Source: a bacterium 1xD42-87
Lineage (GTDB): Bacteria > Bacillota > Clostridia > Lachnospirales > Lachnospiraceae
Assembly: GCA_003611805.1 (NCBI GenBank)
Contig: RAYM01000011.1
Location: forward strand, 1-64,000
Direction: 5' to 3'
DNA: 64,000 bases
Below the pieces are notes generated by a model that saw only the letters and a list, made by a program, of their open reading frames with translations, searched no databases and was not told the DNA's origin. A program made the position numbers and the translations under genes. Below, piece by piece: positions 14,728 through 22,921 of this stretch; position 1 is the stretch's first letter, and each line of letters begins with the position of its first letter.

Positions 14728-16377
14728 ATGAGAAGGAAAAATTGGTCGACTCTGGGGATGAGCGTCCTTCTGGCAATGAGCCTTGCGGCGTGCGGCTCTT
14801 CGCAGGGTGCGCAGACGGCGGAAAACGGGGATGCGGAGGCGCAGACGCAGGAGAGCGGTGAAGCGGAAAATGCAACAGTCACGGAGAAGGAAGGCGGAGT
14901 GGGAGAGTTGCCTGCGGATTTGGATTTTACGGTGAATTTGGACGGGATCAAGACAGCGAAGATCGCGGCGGGTGTCAGCGTTCACGATCCTTCTATTTAC
15001 AAGGCGGACGGCAAATACTACATATTCGGTTCCCACATGTCCACGGCGGTATCGGAAGATCTGCGCACATGGACGTCTCTGGGGGACGGTTACAAGGTGA
15101 AGGATCAGATTTATTATGAACTGATGGCAAACGAGGAGGCGTTCGCCTACTCCGGCAGCAAGAAGAGTCTGATACCCACGGACGACAGGGCGTGGCATGT
15201 GTGGGCGCCGGACGTGATTTACAATGAGGAGACGGGGCTTTACTATCTGTATTTCTGCACCACTTCCACATGGAACGCGTCGAACCTGTGCTACGCGACC
15301 AGCGAAAGCATCGAGGGTCCTTACGAGTGGAAGGGCGCGCTGATTTACTCCGGTTTTACGGCGGAGACGCTGGACGCGACGGACGTGACGGAGTACGTTG
15401 ACAGGGACACCGCGAAAGGCAGATACATCAAAAAGAGCAACGAATATAATTTCAACAAATATCCCAACGCCATTGACCCTACCGTGCTTTACGACGGGGA
15501 GGGCAGGTTGTGGATGGTATACGGTTCCTGGTCGGGCGGCATGTACCTTCTGGAGCTGGACAAGGCGACCGGCGAGGTGATCCATCCCGAGGAGGACGAG
15601 GCGAACCGGGTAGACCCTTATTTTGGGAAGCGGCTGCTTGGCGGCAACCACAGCTCAATCGAGGCGCCTTATATTCTCTATGACGAGGAAAGCGGCTATT
15701 ATTACCTCTTTGTCTCTTACGGCGGTTTGGCGAGAGAGGGCGGTTATCAGATTCGTGTGTTCCGCTCCGAGACCATAGACGGTGATTATGTGGATATGAA
15801 CGGGGAATACCCCATGGACACGAACAACCCGGAGCATTATCCTTACGGGCTGAAGCTGTCGGGCAACTATTTCCTGCCGAGTCTTGAGATGGCGTACATG
15901 GCTACCGGACACAACTCTGCTTTTATCGATGAGGATGGAAAGAAATATGTGGTGAACCACACCCGCTTTGACAATAAGACAGAGGAGCATGAGCCGAGAG
16001 TGCATCAGTTCATTGTCAACGAGGAAGGCTGGCCCTGCATGCTGCCTTATGCGACAGACGGAGAGACCGTGTCCGAGAGCGGCTATGACAAGAGCGCGGT
16101 TGCAGGCAGATATTATGTGATCAACCAGGGAACGGCGATTGACGCGGAGATTGCACAGCCCTTTATCCTGTATCTGGACGAGAGCGGCAAAGTCTACGGC
16201 GACGGCGTGGATGGCAGCTGGGAGATGAAGGACGGCACCTGCTATATGAAGGTTTCCTATGACGGCAAGGATTACAGCGGCGTGTTCTGCCAGATGAACG
16301 ACGAGGCGGGAACGCAGGTTATGACCTTCAGCGCGGTAGGAGGCAATGAGAGCGTCTGGGGTGCGAAGTACGAGTGA
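14728..16377 (+). CDS. GH43-family arabinanase-like lipoprotein, 549 aa
   Basis: A lipoprotein signal with lipobox LAAC puts Cys about 22 at the membrane surface; an Ala/Glu-rich linker follows. The GH43 five-bladed propeller runs from about residue 75 to 420. Candidate catalytic residues are the Asp of VHDPSIYK (base, about 86), the Asp of IDPTVLYD (about 250) and the Glu of SIEAPYILYD (acid, about 312). The C-terminal part (about 440-549, ending VWGAKYE) matches the beta domain found after extracellular endo-arabinanase modules. The likely substrate is alpha-1,5-arabinan or a related plant side chain. The neighbouring convergent ArsR-type regulator gene may control it. Confidence 0.88.
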   Translation: MRRKNWSTLGMSVLLAMSLAACGSSQGAQTAENGDAEAQTQESGEAENATVTEKEGGVGELPADLDFTVNLDGIKTAKIAAGVSVHDPSIYKADGKYYIFGSHMSTAVSEDLRTWTSLGDGYKVKDQIYYELMANEEAFAYSGSKKSLIPTDDRAWHVWAPDVIYNEETGLYYLYFCTTSTWNASNLCYATSESIEGPYEWKGALIYSGFTAETLDATDVTEYVDRDTAKGRYIKKSNEYNFNKYPNAIDPTVLYDGEGRLWMVYGSWSGGMYLLELDKATGEVIHPEEDEANRVDPYFGKRLLGGNHSSIEAPYILYDEESGYYYLFVSYGGLAREGGYQIRVFRSETIDGDYVDMNGEYPMDTNNPEHYPYGLKLSGNYFLPSLEMAYMATGHNSAFIDEDGKKYVVNHTRFDNKTEEHEPRVHQFIVNEEGWPCMLPYATDGETVSESGYDKSAVAGRYYVINQGTAIDAEIAQPFILYLDESGKVYGDGVDGSWEMKDGTCYMKVSYDGKDYSGVFCQMNDEAGTQVMTFSAVGGNESVWGAKYE

Positions 16378-16440
16378 CAGTGAGCTGTGTATAATCACGG
16401 GAAGAAAAAAGGAATTTGTAATATAAGATTTCAAATAGCG

Positions 16441-16472
16441 AAACGCCTGTGGGAGAAATCCTGCAGGCGTTT
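16441..16472. terminator. terminator between GH43 and ArsR genes
   Basis: AAACGCCTG (16,441-16,449) pairs with CAGGCGTTT (16,464-16,472), and the loop can fold further (GGA-GAAA-TCC). It lies between converging genes, though no long T run follows on either strand. Confidence 0.6.
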
Positions 16473-16547
16473 GTTGCTGTGAATAGGAAATTGCCGCTGA
16501 CCGGCGTTTGTTTTATGTAAGGACGATAAATTTTGGCTTGGCCAGAC

Positions 16548-17474
16548 TCATTCGCCCTCATCCATGGGAGCGTAGTGGATATTTACCTTGATGTCCTGTC
16601 CGTAGTTGCCGAAGGTCTTGCCGAAGATGGTCAGACCGCCCACATGTTCCGCGTCATCGTCCACTGCGAGGCGGAAACGGAGGCTGCTGCGGTAATCCAG
16701 ATGGAAGCTGTCGATGGTCACGTCGGAAATTTTCAGACCGTCGATAAAGGTGCCCCTCCGGTTGATGACGAGAAGCTTCAGCAGTCCGTACTGGTTCCAG
16801 TTGGGAAACCACCAGTCGGGGGTGAAGAGCCCGCGGGAATCACCAAAATCTCCCGGCGAGAGCCAGTTCCCGATACACACATCGTTTAAGTAAAAGGAGA
16901 TATCGGAGGGCCACACATTGTTGACGCCGGGCGCCTCGGAGCTTAATTCCGCCGAAATCGTGAGCTGCGTGATCTTCTGGAGGCTGGGGATAAAGTTGGG
17001 AATGTTGTATTCCACAAAACCCTTGGTAAACCAGAGGATATCCGCACTGTATCGGTCGGGATGGTCAAAGTACCGGGAGTCATCCACCTCACCGATGATG
17101 GTTTTATCCGAAGCAAGACCGCACGTAGGACAGACACGGTAGACCGAATAGTGCCCCACCTTGACGTCTGTGCTGTACACATTCAGAATATCTTCCTGCC
17201 GTTCCAGGTCAATCAGAATTTTGTCCAGATGAACCGAGCAGATTTTCTGGTTGCCATGTCCCGCGGATTCACTGGAAATGGAGATCAGCCCGCAGCTTTC
17301 CAGCTTTTTGATATGGCTGGTCAGCGCGCCGTTCGTGATATTCAGCCGGGAGGCGAGCTCGTTCATGCTCATGTTATTGTTGTCCAGAAGAATATTTAAG
17401 ATTTCGATCCGAACGTCGGAGCCGAGCGCCTTAAAAATATCCAAACCATCGTTTAGTGAAGTGATGTGAAGCAA
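16548..17474 (-). CDS. ArsR-type HTH regulator with C-terminal sensory domain, 308 aa
   Basis: An N-terminal winged helix-turn-helix (about 5-80; ALGSDVRIEILNILLDN, then MNELASRLNITNGALTSHIK) of the ArsR type is followed by a C4-like pair (CPTCG) and about 200 residues of beta-rich sequence with many Trp and Asp, resembling a carbohydrate-binding jelly roll. Such fusions probably sense sugars rather than metals. The start is best placed at TTG 17,474 because TTTGGAGGAAA lies eight bases upstream; the longer frame from 17,495 would put that site inside the gene. It sits between the arabinanase and symporter genes, both candidate targets. Confidence 0.82.
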   Translation of the reverse strand: MLHITSLNDGLDIFKALGSDVRIEILNILLDNNNMSMNELASRLNITNGALTSHIKKLESCGLISISSESAGHGNQKICSVHLDKILIDLERQEDILNVYSTDVKVGHYSVYRVCPTCGLASDKTIIGEVDDSRYFDHPDRYSADILWFTKGFVEYNIPNFIPSLQKITQLTISAELSSEAPGVNNVWPSDISFYLNDVCIGNWLSPGDFGDSRGLFTPDWWFPNWNQYGLLKLLVINRRGTFIDGLKISDVTIDSFHLDYRSSLRFRLAVDDDAEHVGGLTIFGKTFGNYGQDIKVNIHYAPMDEGE

Positions 17475-17661
17475 TTGTGTTTCCTCCAAATGCAATTTCT
17501 TTATATTTTCATAAAATACTATAATATCAATTAAATTATATACAAAAAAATGGAATTAGTCAATTGTGGTTAATTAATTTATACAAAAAAATTGAAAAAA
17601 ATACAAAAATAATTTATGTTTTATATAAAACAATATTTTATGTAAAAAAGCTTTTTAATCG

Positions 17662-17695
17662 AAAAAGACACGGTCTCAGGAGAAACCGCGTCTTT
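17662..17695 (-). terminator. intrinsic terminator of the symporter gene
   Basis: Read on the minus strand, AAAGAC-GCGGT pairs with ACCG-TGTCTTT (17,695-17,664 with one mismatch) and is followed by five T, 30 bases after the symporter stop. The remainder of 17,496-17,660 is very AT-rich non-coding sequence carrying the ArsR gene's promoter region. Confidence 0.8.
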
Positions 17696-17726
17696 GCGCT
17701 TCATATGACTACAGGCAGAATACCGA

Positions 17727-19253
17727 TTACTTTGCGTTTACCTCGTCGAAAATGCGCACCAGCTTTTCATCCGGAGCCTTGGTGAGCAGGGATACCGCCA
17801 CATTGACAAGAAGGGCGATGACAAAGGCGGGAAGCAGTTCGTAGATGGCGAATGCGCCGCCCAGTTTTGCAACGCCGTATTTCCAGACAAATACCATGAT
17901 GCCGCCGACAATCATACCTGCGAGAGCCCCCTGCCTGTTGGAGCGTCTCCAGAACAGCGCGAGAAGCACGACAGGACCGAACGCGGCGCCGAAGCCCGCC
18001 CACGCGAAGGAGACGATACCGAAGATGGAACTGTCGGGATCCTGCGCGATAAAGACGGCGACCAGGGAGATGGCGATAACCGTAATTCTCGCAATCAGCA
18101 GAGATGTCTTTGTGTCCAGCTTCTTTTTGCCGAAGTCCTGCACCAGATTCTGGGAAATGCTGGATGCCGCCGCAAGGAGCTGAGAATCAGCGGTGGACAT
18201 GGTTGCCGCCAGAATGCCTGCAAGAATAACACCTGCAATCAATGCGGGGATCACACCGTGGGAGCTGAGGACGGAGGCAATCTGGATAATAACCGTCTCG
18301 GAATTGCTGCCTTCCAGTACGGGAATAATGCCTGCCTGTGAGAGACCGTAACCAACCACGCCGATCAGCACGGCGATGGACATGGAGATTACGACCCATA
18401 CGGTGGCGATTCTTCGGGAAAGTTTCAGCTTATTTTCATCCTCGATCGCCATGAAGCGGAGCAGGATGTGGGGCATACCGAAATATCCAAGCCCCCATGC
18501 AAGGGTGGATGCGATCATAAGGGGCGTATAAGGCGCCGCCGTGCTGGTATCAGCCGAATAGCTCTGTACCAGACTTAAATAGCCGGGAAGACTGCTCACG
18601 GCGTCTGTGACACTGTCGAAACCGCCTGCCACGACCGCGCCGAAACCGACCACAATGAGCAGGGCGATACTCATGGTGATGCCTTGGATCAGGTCGGTGG
18701 TGCTCACGGCGAGAAAGCCGCCGAGCGTGCAGTAGATGACGATGACAGCTGCGCTTAAGAGCATGGCGGCAATATAGTTCATGCCAAAGAGCGTGCTGAA
18801 AAGCTTACCGCATGCCGCAAAGCCTGAGGCGGTGTAGGGCACGAAGAAGACAACGATGATGACAGCGGCGATGCATGTCAGGAAATGCCTGTCGTCGCCG
18901 TATCTCTTTGCGAAAAACTCCGGGATGGTGAAGGAGCCGATGCGGCTTGAATAGCGGCGGATCCGTCTGGAAACGAAGAGCCAGTTTAGGTATGTGCCGA
19001 TTGCCAATCCGATCGCGGTCCAGCCCACTTCGGCAAGCCCGGCGATATAGGCAAGCCCCGGGAGCCCCATCAGAAGATAGCTGCTCATATCCGACGCCTC
19101 CGCGCTCATGGCGGTAACCAGCGGACCGAGCTTTCGTCCGCCCAGATAAAATTCCGCAGCCTGCGTATTTTGTTTGGAATAGGTTATGCCGATGTAAATC
19201 ATCATGCCAAGATATGCAACGATGGCGATGATTATACAAATCTGTGATGTCAT
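17727..19253 (-). CDS. putP: sodium/solute symporter, proline permease type, 508 aa
   Basis: A member of the sodium:solute symporter family with about 13 membrane helices. Features typical of PutP are the N-terminal FYLGGRKLGPLVTAMSAEASDMSSYLLMG, where Ser and Asp/Glu residues bind Na+ and substrate, the RRIRRYSSRIGSFTIPEFFAKRYG loop, and GVILAGILAATMSTADSQLLAAAS in the sodium site region. It would import proline (or a related solute) with sodium. The start at 19,253 is preferred over 19,268 because GAGGAGGAACATT precedes it. It is divergent from the GH3-family gene; the shared intergenic region has two consensus promoters and tandem 9-base repeats. Confidence 0.92.
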   Translation of the reverse strand: MTSQICIIIAIVAYLGMMIYIGITYSKQNTQAAEFYLGGRKLGPLVTAMSAEASDMSSYLLMGLPGLAYIAGLAEVGWTAIGLAIGTYLNWLFVSRRIRRYSSRIGSFTIPEFFAKRYGDDRHFLTCIAAVIIVVFFVPYTASGFAACGKLFSTLFGMNYIAAMLLSAAVIVIYCTLGGFLAVSTTDLIQGITMSIALLIVVGFGAVVAGGFDSVTDAVSSLPGYLSLVQSYSADTSTAAPYTPLMIASTLAWGLGYFGMPHILLRFMAIEDENKLKLSRRIATVWVVISMSIAVLIGVVGYGLSQAGIIPVLEGSNSETVIIQIASVLSSHGVIPALIAGVILAGILAATMSTADSQLLAAASSISQNLVQDFGKKKLDTKTSLLIARITVIAISLVAVFIAQDPDSSIFGIVSFAWAGFGAAFGPVVLLALFWRRSNRQGALAGMIVGGIMVFVWKYGVAKLGGAFAIYELLPAFVIALLVNVAVSLLTKAPDEKLVRIFDEVNAK

Positions 19254-19306
19254 AATGTTCCTCCTCATCTTTTACTTTAGTCTGTTAATATGTTAAATCC
19301 TTTGCT

Positions 19307-19335
19307 ATTATAGCGGGTTTGTGGAAAATGCGCAA
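19307..19335 (-). promoter_or_regulatory. promoter of the symporter gene
   Basis: On the minus strand TTGCGC (19,335-19,330), 17 bases, TATAAT (19,312-19,307). Confidence 0.65.
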
Positions 19336-19350
19336 TAAAAAGTCAGTAAA

Positions 19351-19368
19351 ACATTTGCAACATTTGCA
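19351..19368. repeat. tandem ACATTTGCA repeats between divergent promoters
   Basis: ACATTTGCA occurs twice head to tail (19,351-19,359 and 19,360-19,368), between the -35 box of the leftward symporter promoter and that of the rightward GH3 promoter; a good operator candidate. Confidence 0.5.
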
Positions 19369-19382
19369 AATCGCATATTCTA

Positions 19383-19411
19383 TTGATTTTGTAGGAAAAA
19401 TCGCATATAAT
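19383..19411 (+). promoter_or_regulatory. promoter of the GH3-family gene
   Basis: TTGATT (19,383-19,388), 17 bases, consensus TATAAT (19,406-19,411). Confidence 0.75.
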
Positions 19412-19470
19412 GTCATTATCTGCACCGTGTTGGGGGAGAAATACGGTGGGTAATTAAGGAGGAGGTCACG

Positions 19471-21129
19471 ATGGGGGCAGGAGATGGGAAGGCGGATGCA
19501 ATAGCCTGTTTTGAGGAATTGTGCCGCAATGCGGTGGCGGAACAGGAAAGGTTCCTGATGGACAGACTTACAGAGAACAAAGATACCGAGTACGGGAAAC
19601 TGTTTGGATTTGAAGACATTCATTCTGTGGAGGAGTACCAGAAAGAACTGCCCATCACCTTTCATTATGATTACGAGGCGATTATCGAGCGGCAGATAAA
19701 CGGAGAAGAGGGGCTGCTTACCGCGGAAAGTCCTGTGTATTACTGCATCAGCTCCGGCAGTACGGATTCACCCAAGTATGTGCCGATTGTTGAGAGGGAC
19801 ATCCTGCGGCAGAAGTTTTACTGGATGGATCTGATCCGTGAGATGATCCGCAGGCAGATGCCGGACGCTTCGGATGAAGAACTGTTCGGCAAGATTTTCC
19901 AGATCGGCGAGTTCCGCCGGGATTTTATGCCGGACGGCACCATGAGCGGTGTGAGGGCGGGGGCGCTGCACCGTTATCTGGAATCGGGAGGCGAATTAAA
20001 TATCGACTGTTATACGGCACCCAAAGAAGTGCTGTTTCCTAAAAATACGTTGGAGGATATGCTCTATGTGAAGGTGCGCTTTGCGCTTGCATGCAGGGAT
20101 GTGACGGCGATACACGGCGTTTTTGTGAACCGCGTGGTGGGGATTTTCCGTTATGTGGTGGATAATTGGGACGCTTTTTTGACGGATATTGAGACGGGCG
20201 GAATCAGCGACTGTTTTCTGGTGAGCCACGAATGGGAACTTTACCTGAAGGAACACCTTCCGGCGGACCCGGAGAGGGCGGCAGAGCTTCGCGCCATTCC
20301 CCGTGCGGATCTGGAAAACGGGCTGGTCAGGAAAATCTGGCCGAAGATCAAGTACGGGCAGATGATCGGCGGCAGCATGTTCAAGCCCTACATGGATAAG
20401 TTACGCATTTATGCAGGCGACCTGCCGATTCACTATTTTACATACGCGGCGTCGGAAGGCTGTTTTGGCATTGCCGGAGGCATCAATGAGGAGGATGCAT
20501 ACTACACGCTTCTGCCGGATACCTGCTTTTATGAGTTTGTCCCGGAAACCGGAGAAGGGAAAAGGATCTATACGATCCGCGATGTGGAAGTCGGTTCCAA
20601 GTACGAGCTGCTGCTCACGACTTTTTCGGGAGGTTACCGCTACGCCATCGGGGATGTGGTGGAGGTAGTCGGTTTTGAGGGGCAGGCGCCGATTGTGCGG
20701 GTCTGCTATCGAAAGAGCCAGGTGATCAATATCGCAGATGAGAAGATGAATGTGCGACAGTTGGAGAACGCCATGCGTAAATTCCAGTCGAGGGCGGAGT
20801 GTACCGCGGAAGGATTCTGTGTGGACGGCGACTATGCGGCGCAAAAACCGCGCTATATGCTTTATCTGGAATTGGCAGAAGGAGAATTGCCGGAGAACGC
20901 GGACGAAATAATGGATGAATGTCTGATGGAGAGCAGTTTCGGCTACAAGAGAGATCGGGAGCTCGCGGAGATTGGCCGGGTGAAAATTCAGACGATTCCG
21001 CGGGGCGGATTTAAGGCTTACGGCAGATTTATGGCGAAGCTGGGGCACAGCAAGGAGCAGGATAAGCCCTTGCGCGTTCTGGTGACGGATGAGCAGAAGG
21101 CGTTCTTTGGAGGGGCGCTTACGGTATAA
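19471..21129 (+). CDS. GH3-family acyl-adenylating enzyme, 552 aa
   Basis: It matches the GH3 superfamily known from plant auxin-amino acid synthetases: the ATP-binding P-loop SSGSTDSPKYVP (about 93-104), the YAASEG motif near 326, and YRYAIGDVVEV near 392, then a C-terminal lid domain. These enzymes adenylate a carboxylic acid and pass it to an amine or thiol. In bacteria the acid and acceptor are mostly unknown. The length fits the family. The RBS is AAGGAGGAGG and the promoter is near-consensus. It is divergent from a proline-type symporter, raising but not proving an amino-acid acceptor link. Confidence 0.88.
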   Translation: MGAGDGKADAIACFEELCRNAVAEQERFLMDRLTENKDTEYGKLFGFEDIHSVEEYQKELPITFHYDYEAIIERQINGEEGLLTAESPVYYCISSGSTDSPKYVPIVERDILRQKFYWMDLIREMIRRQMPDASDEELFGKIFQIGEFRRDFMPDGTMSGVRAGALHRYLESGGELNIDCYTAPKEVLFPKNTLEDMLYVKVRFALACRDVTAIHGVFVNRVVGIFRYVVDNWDAFLTDIETGGISDCFLVSHEWELYLKEHLPADPERAAELRAIPRADLENGLVRKIWPKIKYGQMIGGSMFKPYMDKLRIYAGDLPIHYFTYAASEGCFGIAGGINEEDAYYTLLPDTCFYEFVPETGEGKRIYTIRDVEVGSKYELLLTTFSGGYRYAIGDVVEVVGFEGQAPIVRVCYRKSQVINIADEKMNVRQLENAMRKFQSRAECTAEGFCVDGDYAAQKPRYMLYLELAEGELPENADEIMDECLMESSFGYKRDRELAEIGRVKIQTIPRGGFKAYGRFMAKLGHSKEQDKPLRVLVTDEQKAFFGGALTV

Positions 21130-21265
21130 ATTTCTCACACTCGGTTTCAGGGGAAGAAGATACGGAGAGGAAGGCGGTCAGGGATAAGCAGGGGTTCGAA
21201 GAGATAGAGGCGACGTGCCCGGACAGGGATCTTGAGCTGATTGCGCAGGAATAGGTGAGAACACG

Positions 21266-22795
21266 ATGAATGACAGAAATACAGCCCTGCCGGCAGCCTT
21301 TGCGGAGAGGATGCAGAGGCTTCTCGGCGGAGAATATGAAGCTTTTTGGGCAGGTTACGGGCAGGACCGGCAGTACGGGCTCAGGCGTAATCTGCTGAAA
21401 GGCACGGAAAACGAGTTTATCGGGGTGATGCCCTTTCCGCTGGAAAAGATTTCCTGGGCGCGGGAAGGGTATTATTATGATGCAGCGGCGCAGCCGGGAC
21501 GGCATGTGCTGCACGAGGCGGGCGCCTACTATATTCAGGAGCCTTCCGCCATGGCTGCTGTGGAGGTCTTGGATCCGCAGCCGGGGGAGCGGATTCTGGA
21601 TTTGTGCGCGGCGCCGGGGGGAAAGAGCACGCAGATCGCGGGGCGGATGCAGGGACAGGGGCTGCTTGTTTCCAATGAGGTCATCGGCGAGCGGGCGCGC
21701 GTTTTGTCCCAGAACGTGGAGCGGATGGGCGTTTCAAACTGTGTCGTCTGCAGCGAGAAGCCGGAGCGTATCGCATCGCTGTTCCCTGCATTTTTTGACC
21801 GGGTTCTGGTGGACGCGCCCTGTTCCGGGGAAGGGATGTTCCGCAAGGAGGAAGCGGCAAGGAACGAGTGGAGCCCGGAGGCGGTGAGGATGTGCGCCGG
21901 GAGGCAGTCGCTGATTTTGGAGGAGGCGGCTAAGACGGTAAGGCCGGGCGGCGTGCTCGTGTATTCCACCTGCACGTTTTCACCGGAGGAAAACGAAGGG
22001 ACAATCAGTGCATTTTTGCGGGCGCATGAAGAATACAATATAGAAGAAACAGGGCTGGATGGCATTTTCTCGCCGGGGCAGGCGGACTGGATAGGACAGC
22101 CTGCGGCGGGAATCGAGCATACGCTGCGTCTCTGGCCGCATCTGATACGGGGAGAGGGACATTATATCGCGAGGCTTCGCAGGCGCGGAGACACAGCGGA
22201 CGGACAGAAGCAAAGAGATGCGGCGGAGAGACAGAAACTGAGGGAGCCGGGCGTGCGGGAAAATGGGGCATGGAAAAGCGCGTGGGGGAATGGCGCGCGT
22301 ATGTCCATGGACAGATACGCCGCTCTGGGAAAGGAAACTTGGCGGCTCACGGGGGAGAAAAAGTTATGTAAACTTATGGAAGAATTTTTGACGGATGAAC
22401 TTGGGATTGGCGGCACATGGATGGTGCGGCATCCGGGACGGGTCGTCCATTTCGGCGAGCAGATTTATCTTGTGCCGGAAGAAATGATTTCGCTTACCGG
22501 GATCAAGATCCTGCGCCCAGGGCTGCAGCTTGCTGTGGAGAAAAAGAACCGGCTGGAGCCGGCGCACGCGCTGGCGCATTCTCTTCTGGTGACGGATTTC
22601 CCGGGGAACAGCGGTTATATGAGTGGGCTTACGGAGCAGGAGGCGGTTTCTTATCTGCGTGGTGAGAGCATTGCCTGCGGGGAGGAGAAGGGCTGGATCA
22701 CGGTTTCGTATGAAGGCTATACGCTCGGATTCGGAAAGGCTTCGGGCGGTCAGGTGAAGAACCACTATCCGAAAGGGCTTCGTAAATCTTTGTAA
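21266..22795 (+). CDS. RsmF-like RNA (cytosine-5) methyltransferase, 509 aa
   Basis: A NOL1/NOP2/Sun family enzyme: an N-terminal ferredoxin-like domain, then the SAM-dependent Rossmann domain with LDLCAAPGGKSTQIA (about 111), the DAPCSGEGM motif (about 184) and the catalytic-Cys motif YSTCTFSPEENE (about 233). After an insert rich in Arg/Lys/Glu (about 310-350) comes a C-terminal RsmF-type domain and a PUA-like end (GYTLGFGKASGGQVKNHYPKGL). It would methylate cytosine C5 in 16S rRNA, or possibly tRNA; the exact site cannot be read. A stretch of 136 bases without a usable start codon separates it from the GH3 gene. Confidence 0.9.
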   Translation: MNDRNTALPAAFAERMQRLLGGEYEAFWAGYGQDRQYGLRRNLLKGTENEFIGVMPFPLEKISWAREGYYYDAAAQPGRHVLHEAGAYYIQEPSAMAAVEVLDPQPGERILDLCAAPGGKSTQIAGRMQGQGLLVSNEVIGERARVLSQNVERMGVSNCVVCSEKPERIASLFPAFFDRVLVDAPCSGEGMFRKEEAARNEWSPEAVRMCAGRQSLILEEAAKTVRPGGVLVYSTCTFSPEENEGTISAFLRAHEEYNIEETGLDGIFSPGQADWIGQPAAGIEHTLRLWPHLIRGEGHYIARLRRRGDTADGQKQRDAAERQKLREPGVRENGAWKSAWGNGARMSMDRYAALGKETWRLTGEKKLCKLMEEFLTDELGIGGTWMVRHPGRVVHFGEQIYLVPEEMISLTGIKILRPGLQLAVEKKNRLEPAHALAHSLLVTDFPGNSGYMSGLTEQEAVSYLRGESIACGEEKGWITVSYEGYTLGFGKASGGQVKNHYPKGLRKSL

Positions 22796-22828
22796 ATTCT
22801 TAATTTTGTTTTATGCCATATAATGGAC

Positions 22829-22857
22829 TTGCCAAATGATTCCCGCTGCAATATACT
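22829..22857 (+). promoter_or_regulatory. promoter of the MBOAT-SGNH operon
   Basis: TTGCCA (22,829-22,834), 17 bases, TATACT (22,852-22,857), 65 bases before the start codon. Confidence 0.7.
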
Positions 22858-22921
22858 AGATGTAGACTTTTACAGGAGATAAACTACTTCATTGTGTGTG
22901 TTAGCGTAGGGAGTTCTTTCG

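Noticed and set aside
14626-15651. 341-residue open frame on the minus strand
   Set aside because: It lies antisense to the GH43 gene, which has a lipobox and catalytic motifs; the frame is low in plausible domain sequence and comes from codon bias of the real gene.
21130-21265. Small gene between the GH3 and methyltransferase genes
   Set aside because: One frame stays open for about 42 codons but has no start codon or ribosome binding site.
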